Shown: positions 1 to 7,872 of the stretch, piece after piece
How positions within the stretch are numbered: position 1 is the stretch's first letter
Layout of the letters: each line of letters starts with the position of its first letter
NCBI GenBank assembly: GCA_900472925.1
Contig: UCJU01000002.1
Coordinates: forward strand, 1-64,000
Direction: 5' to 3'
DNA length: 64,000 bases
Source of the DNA: Hyphomicrobiales bacterium
GTDB taxonomy: Bacteria; Pseudomonadota; Alphaproteobacteria; Rhizobiales; Rhizobiaceae
Translations under genes and position numbers: made by a program
Notes under the pieces: generated by a model
Told to the model about the DNA's origin: nothing
Databases searched by the model: none
Seen by the model: the letters and a program-made list of their open reading frames with translations, nothing else

Positions 1-215
1 GACGAACCGAGCCACCTCTAGCCTAGCCCCTTTGTCCGGCGAAACGGGAGCACTCCATATTGTTTGAACTCCTTGGTTGCCGTCGCCGCCATCTAGGAAT
101 ATTTGGAGACGAAGCAGCCGACGCGTTCGACGGCCCTCAAAAAATACGCTCGTACTCGGTTGCAATTTCCTCCACGCGTAGACAATGTTAGATCAGACCA
201 ATTTAGAGAATTGAT
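1..215. other. Left edge without a supported gene
   Basis: I see no convincing coding region here. Two short overlapping frames exist on opposite strands, but neither has a recognisable motif or ribosome site. A stop codon at 204-206 lies in frame with the next gene, so that gene does not extend into this stretch. It may hold its promoter, but I cannot point to one. Confidence 0.4.
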
Positions 216-881
216 ATGCTCATCGCCGAGAACATCGACTATAAAATTCATTATGTCGATAGAGAAACGGATTTGCTCGTGTTGAGCTTTTCTCACATGG
301 ATTTTAACGCTGATGTGCAGCCTTATTGGGGCCGTGGAGCGCTTGAGAAATTAGGTCTGTCCGTTTTGGGGATAACCGCTAAAGCGAACGACTGGTATCC
401 AGATTCATTTTTGGATCTTCCGATCTTTTCACTTCCTCTGCGGCACAAATTTAGGATCGGTTATGGGTTTTCCATGGGCGGTTATGGGGCCATTAAGTTT
501 AGCAGAGCACTTTGCGCGGACGTTACGTTGTCTCTTTCTCCGCAATTTTCAATTGATCCAAAAGACGGCGATGGCCGGTTCTCAAACTTCCACCCTGCGC
601 CGCGATGTGGTGGGCGGCCCTTGCGCGAAGAAGACACTGGCGGGAAAACAGTGATTGTTTTCGATCCAAATCTTTACGAAGACAACCTTGCTGCGCAAAA
701 AATTCAATCAATTTCAGCCGATGTTGAGAAAGTGCTGCTTCCTGACGCTGGACACTTCACAAGTAACCTCATTGCCAGCACAGAGAAGCTTGGGCGGATA
801 TTTTCATGCTTGCATGCAGCGCCTTCATTAATGACCATGGAGAAGATCGCAAAAGAGCTTTCAGCTCCAGCCGACTGCTAA
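216..881 (+). CDS. Alpha/beta-hydrolase-like protein, possibly cut short
   Basis: The protein has 221 residues. It carries a nucleophile-elbow motif, GFSMGGYGA (G-x-S-x-G, near residue 87), and a possible catalytic histidine in DAGHFTS near residue 180, the layout of an alpha/beta hydrolase. There is no signal peptide. The ATG at 216 follows an in-frame stop at 204 and has only a weak AGAGA ribosome site. The reading frame ends about 40 bases before a fossil transposase fragment, so the original C-terminus may have been lost in a rearrangement. Its place beside a capsule cluster suggests a role in carbohydrate or acyl-group modification, but that is inference. Substrate unknown. Confidence 0.6.
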   Translation: MLIAENIDYKIHYVDRETDLLVLSFSHMDFNADVQPYWGRGALEKLGLSVLGITAKANDWYPDSFLDLPIFSLPLRHKFRIGYGFSMGGYGAIKFSRALCADVTLSLSPQFSIDPKDGDGRFSNFHPAPRCGGRPLREEDTGGKTVIVFDPNLYEDNLAAQKIQSISADVEKVLLPDAGHFTSNLIASTEKLGRIFSCLHAAPSLMTMEKIAKELSAPADC

Positions 882-922
882 TCCCCCCGTTTTTAACGGA
901 GCTCTGCAGTAGAATTCACGCA

Positions 923-1111
923 GCCGGGCTGGATGTAGTTCAAGGCAATCCCTTGTTTCTCTGCCCATTCGATGAGCTTGCCGCTGACATATTCTGGGCC
1001 GTTGTTCACCCGAATGGCGTATGGCTTGCCGCGCTATTCGATGATCTGGCCCAAACTACGGATGACGCGTTCAGCCGGTAGCGAAAAGTCCACCTCGATG
1101 CCGAGCCCCCC
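923..1111 (-). pseudogene. Remnant of an IS3-family transposase (OrfB)
   Basis: Read on the minus strand, this stretch encodes LGIEVDFSLPAERVIRSLG, then an in-frame stop at 1034-1036 where family members have Trp, then RGKPYAIRVNNGPEYVSG and EWAEKQGIALNYIQPG. These are the central DDE-integrase core blocks of IS3-family OrfB proteins, including the VNNGPEY motif around the second catalytic Asp, which is Asn here. Both ends are missing: homology stops after QPG at 923 and at the C-run at 1106-1111 where the intact IS begins. It is a dead fragment of an older insertion sequence, different from the adjacent IS2-group element. Confidence 0.8.
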
Positions 1112-1143
1112 TGGAGTGCCCCCCATTTCACCGAACAGGTCGG
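1112..1143 (+). repeat. Left terminal inverted repeat of the IS
   Basis: This 32-bp end matches the reverse complement of 2399-2430 with several mismatches and small shifts. The shared core is CCCC followed by R-TTTC, then ACCGRACAG and TCGG. It is the end next to the 3' side of orfB. Confidence 0.75.
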
Positions 1144-1971
1144 CTAGGTTGATTTAGCCCTGATGAACTGCCGAGGGGAAGCCATCTTGAGCGCGGAATG
1201 GGGATGGATTTCGTTGTAGTCCTCGATCCATCCATCGATAAGCCGGAGCGCTGTTTGGGCGTCCGGTAGAGCTGATATCCGAATATAGTCCCGCTTCAAC
1301 GTTTTGACGAAAGCTTCCGACATGCCGTTCGACTGCGGGCTGGCGACCGGCGTGAAGCAAGGTATCAGATTGAGTGCCTGGGCAAATATCCTCGTGTCCC
1401 GCGCTGTGTAAGCCGAACCATTGTCCGAGAGGTGCTCGATAGCATTCGGGGCTCGGGTTGCGCGGAAGCGTTTCTCGACTGCCTCCAACATCATGTCGCG
1501 CACGTCAGAGCCGGAGATGCCTGCATTGGCGACTGCCGTCCAAGCGATGATCTCGCGGTCGAAGGCGTCGATGATGAAGGCGAGACGGATGACCTCGCCA
1601 TTCCAGCAGGTGAACTCCAGACCGTCGGAGCACCAGCGCAGGTTAGAGCGCATGACCATGACCTTGCCATCATGGATGCGGCCTTTGCGAACGGCCGTAT
1701 GTTTCTCCAGCAGCATGGCATGGTTGCCCATGATGCGATGAACCCGTTTGGCGTTGACGACAGGCTGATCGGCGGCTCGCCTTTCACGATTGAGCAGCGC
1801 GGCGATCCGCCGATAGCCATAGGTTGGCCTTTGATCCACCAGCCTGCGAATGGCGGGCAGAAGCTCTGCATCCTCAGCCTTGTAGTAGGCTCCGCGTGGC
1901 TTTGATCTGCCTTTCAACCGCTCGACAAGGTTCGAGCGGGAGATGCCCAGCGTGTCGGCGACGGTCTTCAT
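1144..1971 (-). CDS. IS3-family transposase OrfB (DDE integrase core)
   Basis: 275 residues, the catalytic part of the transposase. The DDE triad is visible as CSDGLEF (first Asp), LSDNGSAY (second Asp) and NGMSEAFVKTLK (Glu), in normal order and spacing. The N-terminus contains the helix-turn-helix-like GISRSNLVERL and the conserved QRPTYGYRRIAALLN block. The frame is -1 relative to OrfA and overlaps its stop (ATGA, 1968-1971). In this family the active enzyme is usually an OrfAB fusion made by programmed -1 frameshifting. The -1 frame is open from the A7 run in orfA into this gene, so the ATG at 1971 need not be used much. Intact. Confidence 0.92.
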   Translation of the reverse strand: MKTVADTLGISRSNLVERLKGRSKPRGAYYKAEDAELLPAIRRLVDQRPTYGYRRIAALLNRERRAADQPVVNAKRVHRIMGNHAMLLEKHTAVRKGRIHDGKVMVMRSNLRWCSDGLEFTCWNGEVIRLAFIIDAFDREIIAWTAVANAGISGSDVRDMMLEAVEKRFRATRAPNAIEHLSDNGSAYTARDTRIFAQALNLIPCFTPVASPQSNGMSEAFVKTLKRDYIRISALPDAQTALRLIDGWIEDYNEIHPHSALKMASPRQFIRAKST

Positions 1972-2357
1972 CGGGAACCGTCCTTCGGCAACAAGATCGG
2001 CCGCGATATCCGTTTTTTTGAGTCCGCTTTGGAAAGGGCTTCGCGGAGGATTTCGACCTCCATCGTCTTGCGACCGAGCATGCGCTCCAGCTCCCGAACA
2101 CGATCCTCCAGTTTCTTCACTTCAGAATTCCCGACAACCGGCTCGTCAGAATCCACGGCTGCAGCACCTCCCTCACTCAAAAGCCTGCGCCATCGATAAA
2201 GCAGATTGGGCGCAACGCCATGGCGGCGCGCGGTCGATGATACCGTCTCGCCTGGTTCAAAACTCTGCTCAATAATTGTCAGCTTCTGCTCGGTTGTCCA
2301 CCGCCTGCGGCGCACATCTCCCGTCAGCGATTCAACGTGTCGATACTCGTTAGACAT
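1968..2357 (-). CDS. IS3-family transposase OrfA (DNA-binding)
   Basis: 129 residues. It has an N-terminal helix-turn-helix region (RRRRWTTEQKLTIIEQSF and VSSTARRHGVAPNLLYRWRR) that recognises the IS ends, followed by a leucine-zipper-like segment (VKKLEDRVRELERMLGRKT) for oligomerisation, as is usual for IS3-family OrfA. Alone it normally acts as a repressor or inhibitor; joined to OrfB by frameshifting it gives the transposase. The gene starts about 40 bp inside the right inverted repeat. It appears intact. Confidence 0.9.
   Translation of the reverse strand: MSNEYRHVESLTGDVRRRRWTTEQKLTIIEQSFEPGETVSSTARRHGVAPNLLYRWRRLLSEGGAAAVDSDEPVVGNSEVKKLEDRVRELERMLGRKTMEVEILREALSKADSKKRISRPILLPKDGSR
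2013..2019 (-). promoter_or_regulatory. Probable -1 frameshift site (A7 run) in orfA
   Basis: On the minus strand seven A residues precede CGG near the end of orfA. Slipping back one base there continues into a -1 frame with no stop (TDIAADLVAEGRFPMKTVAD) and runs straight into OrfB. IS2-group elements are known to make their OrfAB transposase this way. Confidence 0.75.
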
Positions 2358-2398
2358 AAGCCTGTCCTCAAGCCTGTGCTTGAGCCTTTCTGCTTATG

Positions 2399-2430
2399 CC
2401 GACTGTCCGGTCGAAACGGGGTGCAGTTCA
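2399..2430 (-). repeat. Right terminal inverted repeat of the IS
   Basis: Read inward, this end begins TGAACTGCACCCCGTTTCG and ends CAGTCGG, pairing with the left end at 1112-1143. It lies about 40 bp upstream of the orfA start, where the element's own promoter would be expected. Confidence 0.75.
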
Positions 2431-2530
2431 CCCCCCAACTAAGGTCTTCCACCCGATCTCCTCGATCAGCAAGTCCGCTGGCCGGACACTCACGAACCAA
2501 ACGCCCGAAACTGTTCATTTCAATGAAACA

Positions 2531-3355
2531 TCACCCATTCAGAATTTGTCGCCGAAGTACCCGCTCCATAAGCAGGCCGATGGCCAAGCTACCGCACGCC
2601 CACGCAATAAGGTATGTTTTACTGAGATATTGTTCTGAGTAACCGAGATAATACGCCGCTCTAACCCACTCCACAGCGTGAAAAGCTGGGTTAAACGAGC
2701 AGTAATATATCACGATATCAGGAAATGCATGCAAGTAGATTACGGCGCCGGAACTCAAATATATAACAGCCGTAAACAAGGCATAAAACATCGCAAAAAA
2801 CGGAAAGATAGCGGAAATTACACTTACGACAATCCCAACGCCTATCGACAATACTGCGACAAATAATATAGCCAATGCGGCGTCTTCCATTGAACGAGGA
2901 ACTGGATTTGATCCCACCGAAACAAGAATGACAAGAACAATTAATATTGACATGACAATAGCAACAAGTTCCAACATAGAACGACCAAGAACGATGTCCA
3001 ACAGGCGGACCGCAGGGAAAGCCAACATAGCCTTATTCGACATCACCGATACCGACATGAACCTCGAAACATAATTGAACGTAAGTACAGGGATGAGCCC
3101 AGTGGCGAAAAACAGCACAAGATCGTCACCAAACACCGCTTGACGATCAACAATCTTGTAGATGATGAGCAAAATCAGCATATGCGCGACGGGAAAAAGG
3201 GGCACGATTAGGAACCCCAAGCCGTGGTCAAAGTAACGACTTCGTATGTCACGCAAGATAACCGCGTGCATTACATTCAGCTTCCGAGCGATAGCGACCT
3301 TAACCGTCGATTTATTTTCTCTTTTGCGGATGTCAAGTTGCTCATCAGCCATCAA
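2531..3355 (-). CDS. Capsular polysaccharide ABC export permease (KpsM-like)
   Basis: A 274-residue ABC-2-type inner-membrane protein with about six hydrophobic segments (roughly residues 46-66, 82-100, 128-150, 163-190, 195-215 and 244-262) after a short charged cytoplasmic N-terminus. Length and topology match KpsM/Wzm-class permeases, which pass lipid-linked capsule chains through the inner membrane with a KpsT ATPase. That ATPase is encoded two genes upstream (4733-5386) and the two KpsE-like partners are in the same operon. It is the last gene of the unit, 94 bases after the preceding stop. Start is ATG-ATG at 3355 or 3352. An IS lies about 100 bases beyond its stop. Confidence 0.88.
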   Translation of the reverse strand: MMADEQLDIRKRENKSTVKVAIARKLNVMHAVILRDIRSRYFDHGLGFLIVPLFPVAHMLILLIIYKIVDRQAVFGDDLVLFFATGLIPVLTFNYVSRFMSVSVMSNKAMLAFPAVRLLDIVLGRSMLELVAIVMSILIVLVILVSVGSNPVPRSMEDAALAILFVAVLSIGVGIVVSVISAIFPFFAMFYALFTAVIYLSSGAVIYLHAFPDIVIYYCSFNPAFHAVEWVRAAYYLGYSEQYLSKTYLIAWACGSLAIGLLMERVLRRQILNG

Positions 3356-3449
3356 AATCTTCTGTGTAAGAGGGATAAAGTTGTTTAAACGGCGATACTT
3401 CGCCTATCTCGACGAAGTGGGAGTTAGAGTTCCTACGCGGTTAGCCACA

Positions 3450-4706
3450 TCAATCCAGCTTTTTTCGAACCACAGCGATCGAGCCACAAACAAAACCCGC
3501 CACCGCAGAAAACGCCAAAAACCGCAGAAATAACTCCAGCATAGCTTTTGGATAAGTCGCGTCGTCAGGTAGTGTCGGTTGTGTAAAATTATCGACGTAA
3601 ACTAGTTGAAGTGAACTCACCAGTCGCACCTTTTCAAGATCGGTGATCGCCGAACGAAGACGTTCTTCCCCCATGCTAAGATCAAGCCTGACATTCTCAA
3701 AAGCGGTTGAGTAGGCGGCCAGGCTCTCTTTACCAACACCCGCCGTTTTCTCCTGTAGTTCTTTTGACTGAGCCTCTAACCCTTGCAATCGTCTTTCGAT
3801 CTCAGACACCTGCGGAGCATCCCTGCCAACCGTTTCAGACAAAGCCGCCTTGCGACTTCTAAGATCAGCTATGCTGGCTTCCACGCCGGTCAATACAGTA
3901 CTAAATCGCTCTGCAGACATATCAATATCAAAAACTCCAGTCGTGTTCTGGATATCCCTCAGCCGTCCTCTCAGATTACTCACATCCTTTGTAGCATTTT
4001 CTACGTCGCGCTGTGTTGTGACCAGAAGATCATTCCACATGCCTGAACTGAGCCTGTTGACCTGAGCCTCCGACAATTTCAGGACCAACCGCAGCAAATC
4101 TTTTGCCTCTTGCGGGGTATAGGCCGTAACCTGAAGCTCAACAATCCCGCTTTTAGGATTCACCGAAGCGGAATAATGTTTGCGCCAATACTTCAGCGTC
4201 TTATCCTGATTGGCCTCGGGCTTCAGCCTGGAAAAGTAATCAATTTCATTGCGCCCAAAATATTTCTCGAGAGATATGTTTTTTGACACATCCTCAATCA
4301 GAGCGGGACTGTCGAGATAATTTAATAGTACAGCGGTGTCCTGAACGATCTTTGCTTTGGGCTCGACAGTTGAACTCGCGTAGCGGTCTCTTGAGAGCAT
4401 GGGAGCAGAAGACCGAAGAACGAACCGAACCTCCGACACATAACCAGGACTGGCAACCATCGTGTAATAAATCACGCTCATTAGGAGCGGGATGACGAAT
4501 GTTAGCGCAAAGCAGATTGCGATCAATATGGAGAAAATTTTGTCACGCGTTCGCGGCGCTAATCCTGCCAACCGGTAAAGATTACGGCGGCTTCGATTTT
4601 CAAACGTCAGCATACGCGCGTAAGAGCTAAGAGCGGATGCTAGTTTTTGGCTCCGTTCCGATGCAGATAAAGCGCCCTGTGGAACAAGCTTATTGTTTTC
4701 TTTCAC
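3450..4706 (-). CDS. Capsule export co-polymerase, KpsE-like (second copy)
   Basis: About 418 residues. One transmembrane segment lies near residues 65-88, then a periplasmic domain beginning with the PGYVSEVRFVLRSS block typical of KpsE/RkpU-type proteins, long coiled-coil stretches (about 215-350), and a C-terminal membrane segment near 390-410 preceded by a Pro-rich TQPTLPDDATYPK motif. Such proteins link the KpsMT exporter to the outer-membrane Wza/KpsD channel. The GTG at 4706 is chosen because GGAG sits 7 bases before it; an upstream ATG at 4826 would overlap kpsT by about 90 bases. It is a diverged paralogue of the protein at 5389-6585. Confidence 0.85.
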   Translation of the reverse strand: MKENNKLVPQGALSASERSQKLASALSSYARMLTFENRSRRNLYRLAGLAPRTRDKIFSILIAICFALTFVIPLLMSVIYYTMVASPGYVSEVRFVLRSSAPMLSRDRYASSTVEPKAKIVQDTAVLLNYLDSPALIEDVSKNISLEKYFGRNEIDYFSRLKPEANQDKTLKYWRKHYSASVNPKSGIVELQVTAYTPQEAKDLLRLVLKLSEAQVNRLSSGMWNDLLVTTQRDVENATKDVSNLRGRLRDIQNTTGVFDIDMSAERFSTVLTGVEASIADLRSRKAALSETVGRDAPQVSEIERRLQGLEAQSKELQEKTAGVGKESLAAYSTAFENVRLDLSMGEERLRSAITDLEKVRLVSSLQLVYVDNFTQPTLPDDATYPKAMLELFLRFLAFSAVAGFVCGSIAVVRKKLD

Positions 4707-4732
4707 ACCGTATCTCCGAACGACAATGCCAA

Positions 4733-5386
4733 TTAACGGTTCAAGCGCATGTAAGTCGATATTCCTTCTTCGACGCTCTCGAATTGCACCATATGCCCAT
4801 CTATAAGGACAAGCACGACGTCGCAATAATCTTTAATGGTATCCATATCGTGGGAGATCATAATCACGTCCGACCTCTCTCGCCGTTGCCGAAACGCATC
4901 CCGACATCGGCGCTGGAAGTTCGAGTCTCCGACCGCCGTTATTTCATCTACGAGGTAGCAATCAAACTCTATAGCCATCGAAAGTCCAAACGCAAATCGC
5001 GCCATCATACCAGACGAATAAGTCCGTATTGGCTCATTGAGATAGCTGCCAATTTCGGCGAAATCAGCGACAAAGCGGAGAACCCGGTAGAAATCTTCGC
5101 CATAGGCGCGCGCCACGAATTTCAAGTTTTCTTTACCGCTTAACTGATAATTCAAACCATTCGCGAAGCCTAAAGGCCAGGAAACGCGCACCTGTCGCGT
5201 TATACGGCCAGAATTTGGCAGTTCGGCTCCTGAAATCAGGCGCATAGTTGTCGACTTGCCCGCGCCATTGACGCCCAGTAGGCCATAGGACCTTCCGGAC
5301 ATAAAATGCATTGTCTGATCTCGCAGGATATAACGACGGTGTGCTGCTGTTTTGTAGTATTTTGTAACGCGGTCAAGAAAAATCAT
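4733..5386 (-). CDS. Capsular polysaccharide export ATPase (KpsT-like)
   Basis: 218-residue ABC ATPase that powers capsule export with the KpsM-like permease. It has Walker A GVNGAGKST (about 38-46), an unusual signature TYSSGMMARFAFG, and Walker B CYLVDEITAVGD, all characteristic of KpsT/Wzt short-form ATPases. There is no C-terminal carbohydrate-binding extension, so it is the KpsT rather than the Wzt type. I start it at ATG 5386, two bases after the preceding gene's stop; the longer frame back to 5473 overlaps that gene. It lies between two kpsE-like genes, an unusual order. Confidence 0.9.
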   Translation of the reverse strand: MIFLDRVTKYYKTAAHRRYILRDQTMHFMSGRSYGLLGVNGAGKSTTMRLISGAELPNSGRITRQVRVSWPLGFANGLNYQLSGKENLKFVARAYGEDFYRVLRFVADFAEIGSYLNEPIRTYSSGMMARFAFGLSMAIEFDCYLVDEITAVGDSNFQRRCRDAFRQRRERSDVIMISHDMDTIKDYCDVVLVLIDGHMVQFESVEEGISTYMRLNR

Positions 5387-5388
5387 GA

Positions 5389-6585
5389 TTATACTCGATG
5401 ATCCTCGATGGACATCCAGATCAGTGTGCCGGTCATCCAAAGGGTCAAAAATCCACCGACAAGAATAATCCACTGAGAAAAACGATCAGGATATCGCGAC
5501 TCTTCCGGAATATGCGCGTCCGAAAAAACCGAGATGAAAGTCGTTCTCTTGAGTGCGGTCGATTTCGCTGTGTCCAGGTTTCTCACTGTTGATTCGTACA
5601 GCGCTTGCGTGACGACGCGCTGCGTTTCAAGTCGTGAAAACTCTGCCATGCTAGATGAAATTTGCACACCATCGCGAGGCGTTGCGCCCGCAACGCTGTC
5701 CTGGCGCAATCGTATTTGGTCATCGATCGCGTTAATGGACCGTGTCAGTTCACGACCTCTGGCGGTGTTGTCGGCGCCGGCAGCGACGAGTGAGTTCAAG
5801 CTTACTGTCAGTGTCAGCTTCTGCTCTGTCAATTTCGCAATAATCGCATTAGACATTTTCGCCGACGCCAAAGGGTCGAGGATGCCAGTCTTGTTTTGGT
5901 ATTCTCTCAGACCGTCGAGCGCCTTGCGATATTCCGCCAGTGCTAAGGTGACGTCATTCTCACCGCGTTGTATGAGGTCGTGTTTCGCTTTTTCTGAAAT
6001 AGTATCAATCATCTCGTCGGCCGCTTGCAGCGCAGCCTTGGAAATTTTGACGGCATCTTCCGGTGAAAATGCACGAATAGTAAGAATGATAATTCCCGAC
6101 GGACCATCAACATAGGTATCGACCTGCCTTGTCCAAAACTTGTGAAGGTCTTCGAACTTGGCATTTTTGGGCAGGCGTGAAAAATAATCGACATCGGCAC
6201 GGGAAAACATGTCGTGTAGATGAATACGCTCATCGAGGAGCCGCACGATCTGTGGCGACTGGATGTAATTGGCGACGATATAGGAATCTTGAGTCAGTGA
6301 GTCGCCACCAATAATCGACCGACCATCCCTCTTCTCAGAAGTATCGAACTGTTCACTAACTCCGATTGTGCGAACAACCATGCGAGATTCGGAAATGTAC
6401 TGACCGCTTGCAAAAAGGAAATAATATATTCCGGCAATTATTCCTGGGATAATCACGAATATAAACAATGAGTTCGTTTTGTTAAACAATCTGCTGCCGC
6501 GCTCATAGTTTTCACTTTTGGCGTCTACATCGTCTGCCGGCGCGATACTAACCGTCTTATCGAGATGACCGACCTCAAGATTCAT
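5389..6585 (-). CDS. Capsule export co-polymerase, KpsE-like (first copy)
   Basis: 398 residues with an N-terminal membrane segment (about 38-60), the SGQYISESRMVVRTIG block, a periplasmic coiled-coil region (about 200-330), a SRYPDRFSQW motif and a C-terminal membrane helix (about 368-390). This is the architecture of KpsE-family polysaccharide co-polymerases. It heads the export operon: kpsE1, kpsT, kpsE2, kpsM. It shares block order with the 3450-4706 protein (YFSRL, KFWTRQVD versus KYWRKHYS, SGIIILTIRAFSPEDA versus SGIVELQVTAYTPQEA), so the two are paralogues, not a frameshifted single gene. Confidence 0.87.
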   Translation of the reverse strand: MNLEVGHLDKTVSIAPADDVDAKSENYERGSRLFNKTNSLFIFVIIPGIIAGIYYFLFASGQYISESRMVVRTIGVSEQFDTSEKRDGRSIIGGDSLTQDSYIVANYIQSPQIVRLLDERIHLHDMFSRADVDYFSRLPKNAKFEDLHKFWTRQVDTYVDGPSGIIILTIRAFSPEDAVKISKAALQAADEMIDTISEKAKHDLIQRGENDVTLALAEYRKALDGLREYQNKTGILDPLASAKMSNAIIAKLTEQKLTLTVSLNSLVAAGADNTARGRELTRSINAIDDQIRLRQDSVAGATPRDGVQISSSMAEFSRLETQRVVTQALYESTVRNLDTAKSTALKRTTFISVFSDAHIPEESRYPDRFSQWIILVGGFLTLWMTGTLIWMSIEDHRV

Positions 6586-6758
6586 AGTTTATCCCTGGAA
6601 CTGGTATTCAATGGTTCTGCGTCAGCATACCAGTGTGTTGCGCTGCGTTGTATCTAGCCGAGAGCTAATAATCTCGTGACGACAGTCCGAGCATTTAAAC
6701 TCTCCAGATACATCCATCAGTAGATGGTGTCATCAGCATGACGACCATTAAATCCTCA
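6586..6758 (-). promoter_or_regulatory. Probable leader/promoter region of the capsule export operon
   Basis: A 173-bp gap between the unknown gene at 6759-7805 and the first kpsE-like gene, the largest break on this strand between 2.5 and 10.9 kb. It is where a promoter for the kps unit would be expected. I cannot name specific hexamers with confidence. Confidence 0.35.
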
Positions 6759-7805
6759 TTACGCAAACGACGCGCTGGCGCGTTGCTCTGCTTTTCTGAT
6801 GAAGTGAAAAAGAATTAGATCGTTCTCAAGAACTTGTTCGAGAACCTTAATGTCTCGCAGCACTTCTGAAAGTTCCAGAAACGGTGAGCGTACCGGCGAA
6901 AACGAGATCTGAGCACTGTCCAAACCAATGAATTCAGCAATCGACTGCGTGATGCTACTGTCTATTTCGCCTGAGTCAAATATCGTGAATTGGGATAGCG
7001 CATCCAACGCGCTCGAGACCCCTTCCCGAGATATCTTGTCAGTGGGGCTGGATGCAACCAGCTGGTGCGTAAACGGTGATTCAAAAAGGGCCACCACATC
7101 TTTGGGGGCGGAAAGGATTTTGGACCTTATTTTCTCGGGGTCGTCAAAACTCGTGTCAGCAAAATAACCCATTGCGGGTTCAAACAGGATTGCGTCTCGC
7201 TCCGAAACGAACGAAAGCGGTCGTTTTCTGTAGGACGCAATAGAGACGAGCCTTATGGCCAGTTCGTAAAACGGATCTCTGAGGGAAGTAATTTTTATTG
7301 TGTCTTCAGTGAAATATCGATGGACACTGCGTAACAAGACGCGGCCGCTGACATATGTGGACGGTTGGTTGATAATCTCCAACATTTGACGAACCGTCTC
7401 TCCGCCATATTGTTCAGCACTGCCTGCATAGAACTGAAAATGGCCTCTGAAGCTATTGTCGACTTCTCGATGCGGGGCGAACTGGGTTTCCAACCTGAAG
7501 ACACGTTTGTTTATATGCTCGGGCTTCAAACGGCGGTAAAAAACGAACCTTGATTCCGCGTCGCTAATTTCGAGATCTGTCGCGTCCGATAAGCCAGGTA
7601 CATTTTCTTCGCTCAACCGGAAACCAACGATACCCGTGTCATGATGACCATGCTTTAGCGGAGCATCGAGAAAAACGTCACATTCGTATGGCCCGAAAAC
7701 GTTTTCTCCGCAGGTCACCATAATCGATGGCTTAGTGGAGAAGCCATCCGGTATGAGATAACCTTCGACGATCTCTCTGGCATCGGTATAGACATTAAAG
7801 TACAT
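6759..7805 (-). CDS. Unknown protein of the capsule cluster
   Basis: 348 residues; I do not recognise the family. It has no signal peptide and no membrane segment. The N-terminal 120 residues are rich in beta-type alternation, for example SIMVTCGENVFGPYECDVFLDAP and GIVGFRLSEENV, and look like a beta-sandwich or ligand-binding module. The C-terminal half looks helical, with several acidic stretches. It lies between the export operon and the methyltransferase and glycosyltransferase genes on the same strand, 67 bases downstream of the methyltransferase, so a role in capsule chain synthesis, modification or its control is likely by context only. Long open frame and normal codon use support a real gene. 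Confidence 0.7.
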   Translation of the reverse strand: MYFNVYTDAREIVEGYLIPDGFSTKPSIMVTCGENVFGPYECDVFLDAPLKHGHHDTGIVGFRLSEENVPGLSDATDLEISDAESRFVFYRRLKPEHINKRVFRLETQFAPHREVDNSFRGHFQFYAGSAEQYGGETVRQMLEIINQPSTYVSGRVLLRSVHRYFTEDTIKITSLRDPFYELAIRLVSIASYRKRPLSFVSERDAILFEPAMGYFADTSFDDPEKIRSKILSAPKDVVALFESPFTHQLVASSPTDKISREGVSSALDALSQFTIFDSGEIDSSITQSIAEFIGLDSAQISFSPVRSPFLELSEVLRDIKVLEQVLENDLILFHFIRKAEQRASASFA

Positions 7806-7872
7806 TAACGAAGATGTCCTTGATCTCTATGTAGTGATGCAGCGTCCTGAACAAAACGTACTCAATTTTGTA

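Larger units (their letters stand above)
1112..2430 (-). mobile_element. IS3-family insertion sequence, IS2 group, about 1.32 kb
   Basis: A complete-looking element with two overlapping transposase frames (OrfA and OrfB) on the minus strand, bounded by imperfect 32-bp inverted repeats beginning TGGAGTGCC at 1112 and TGAACTGCA reading inward from 2430. Six C residues flank it on both sides (1106-1111 and 2431-2436), compatible with a 5-6 bp target duplication, although a C-run is weak proof. Length, frame layout and terminal repeats fit the IS2 group, of which IS426/IS136 from Agrobacterium is a known member. It sits against an older transposase remnant. Both frames are open, so it may still be mobile. 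Confidence 0.88.

Noticed and set aside
1106..1111. Target-site duplication of the IS taken as proven
   Set aside because: Six C residues on each side fit a duplication, but a homopolymer gives weak evidence, so I report it only as compatible.
5387..5473. Upstream part of the kpsT frame
   Set aside because: Overlaps the last codons of the kpsE-like gene; ATG 5386 directly after its stop is the better start.
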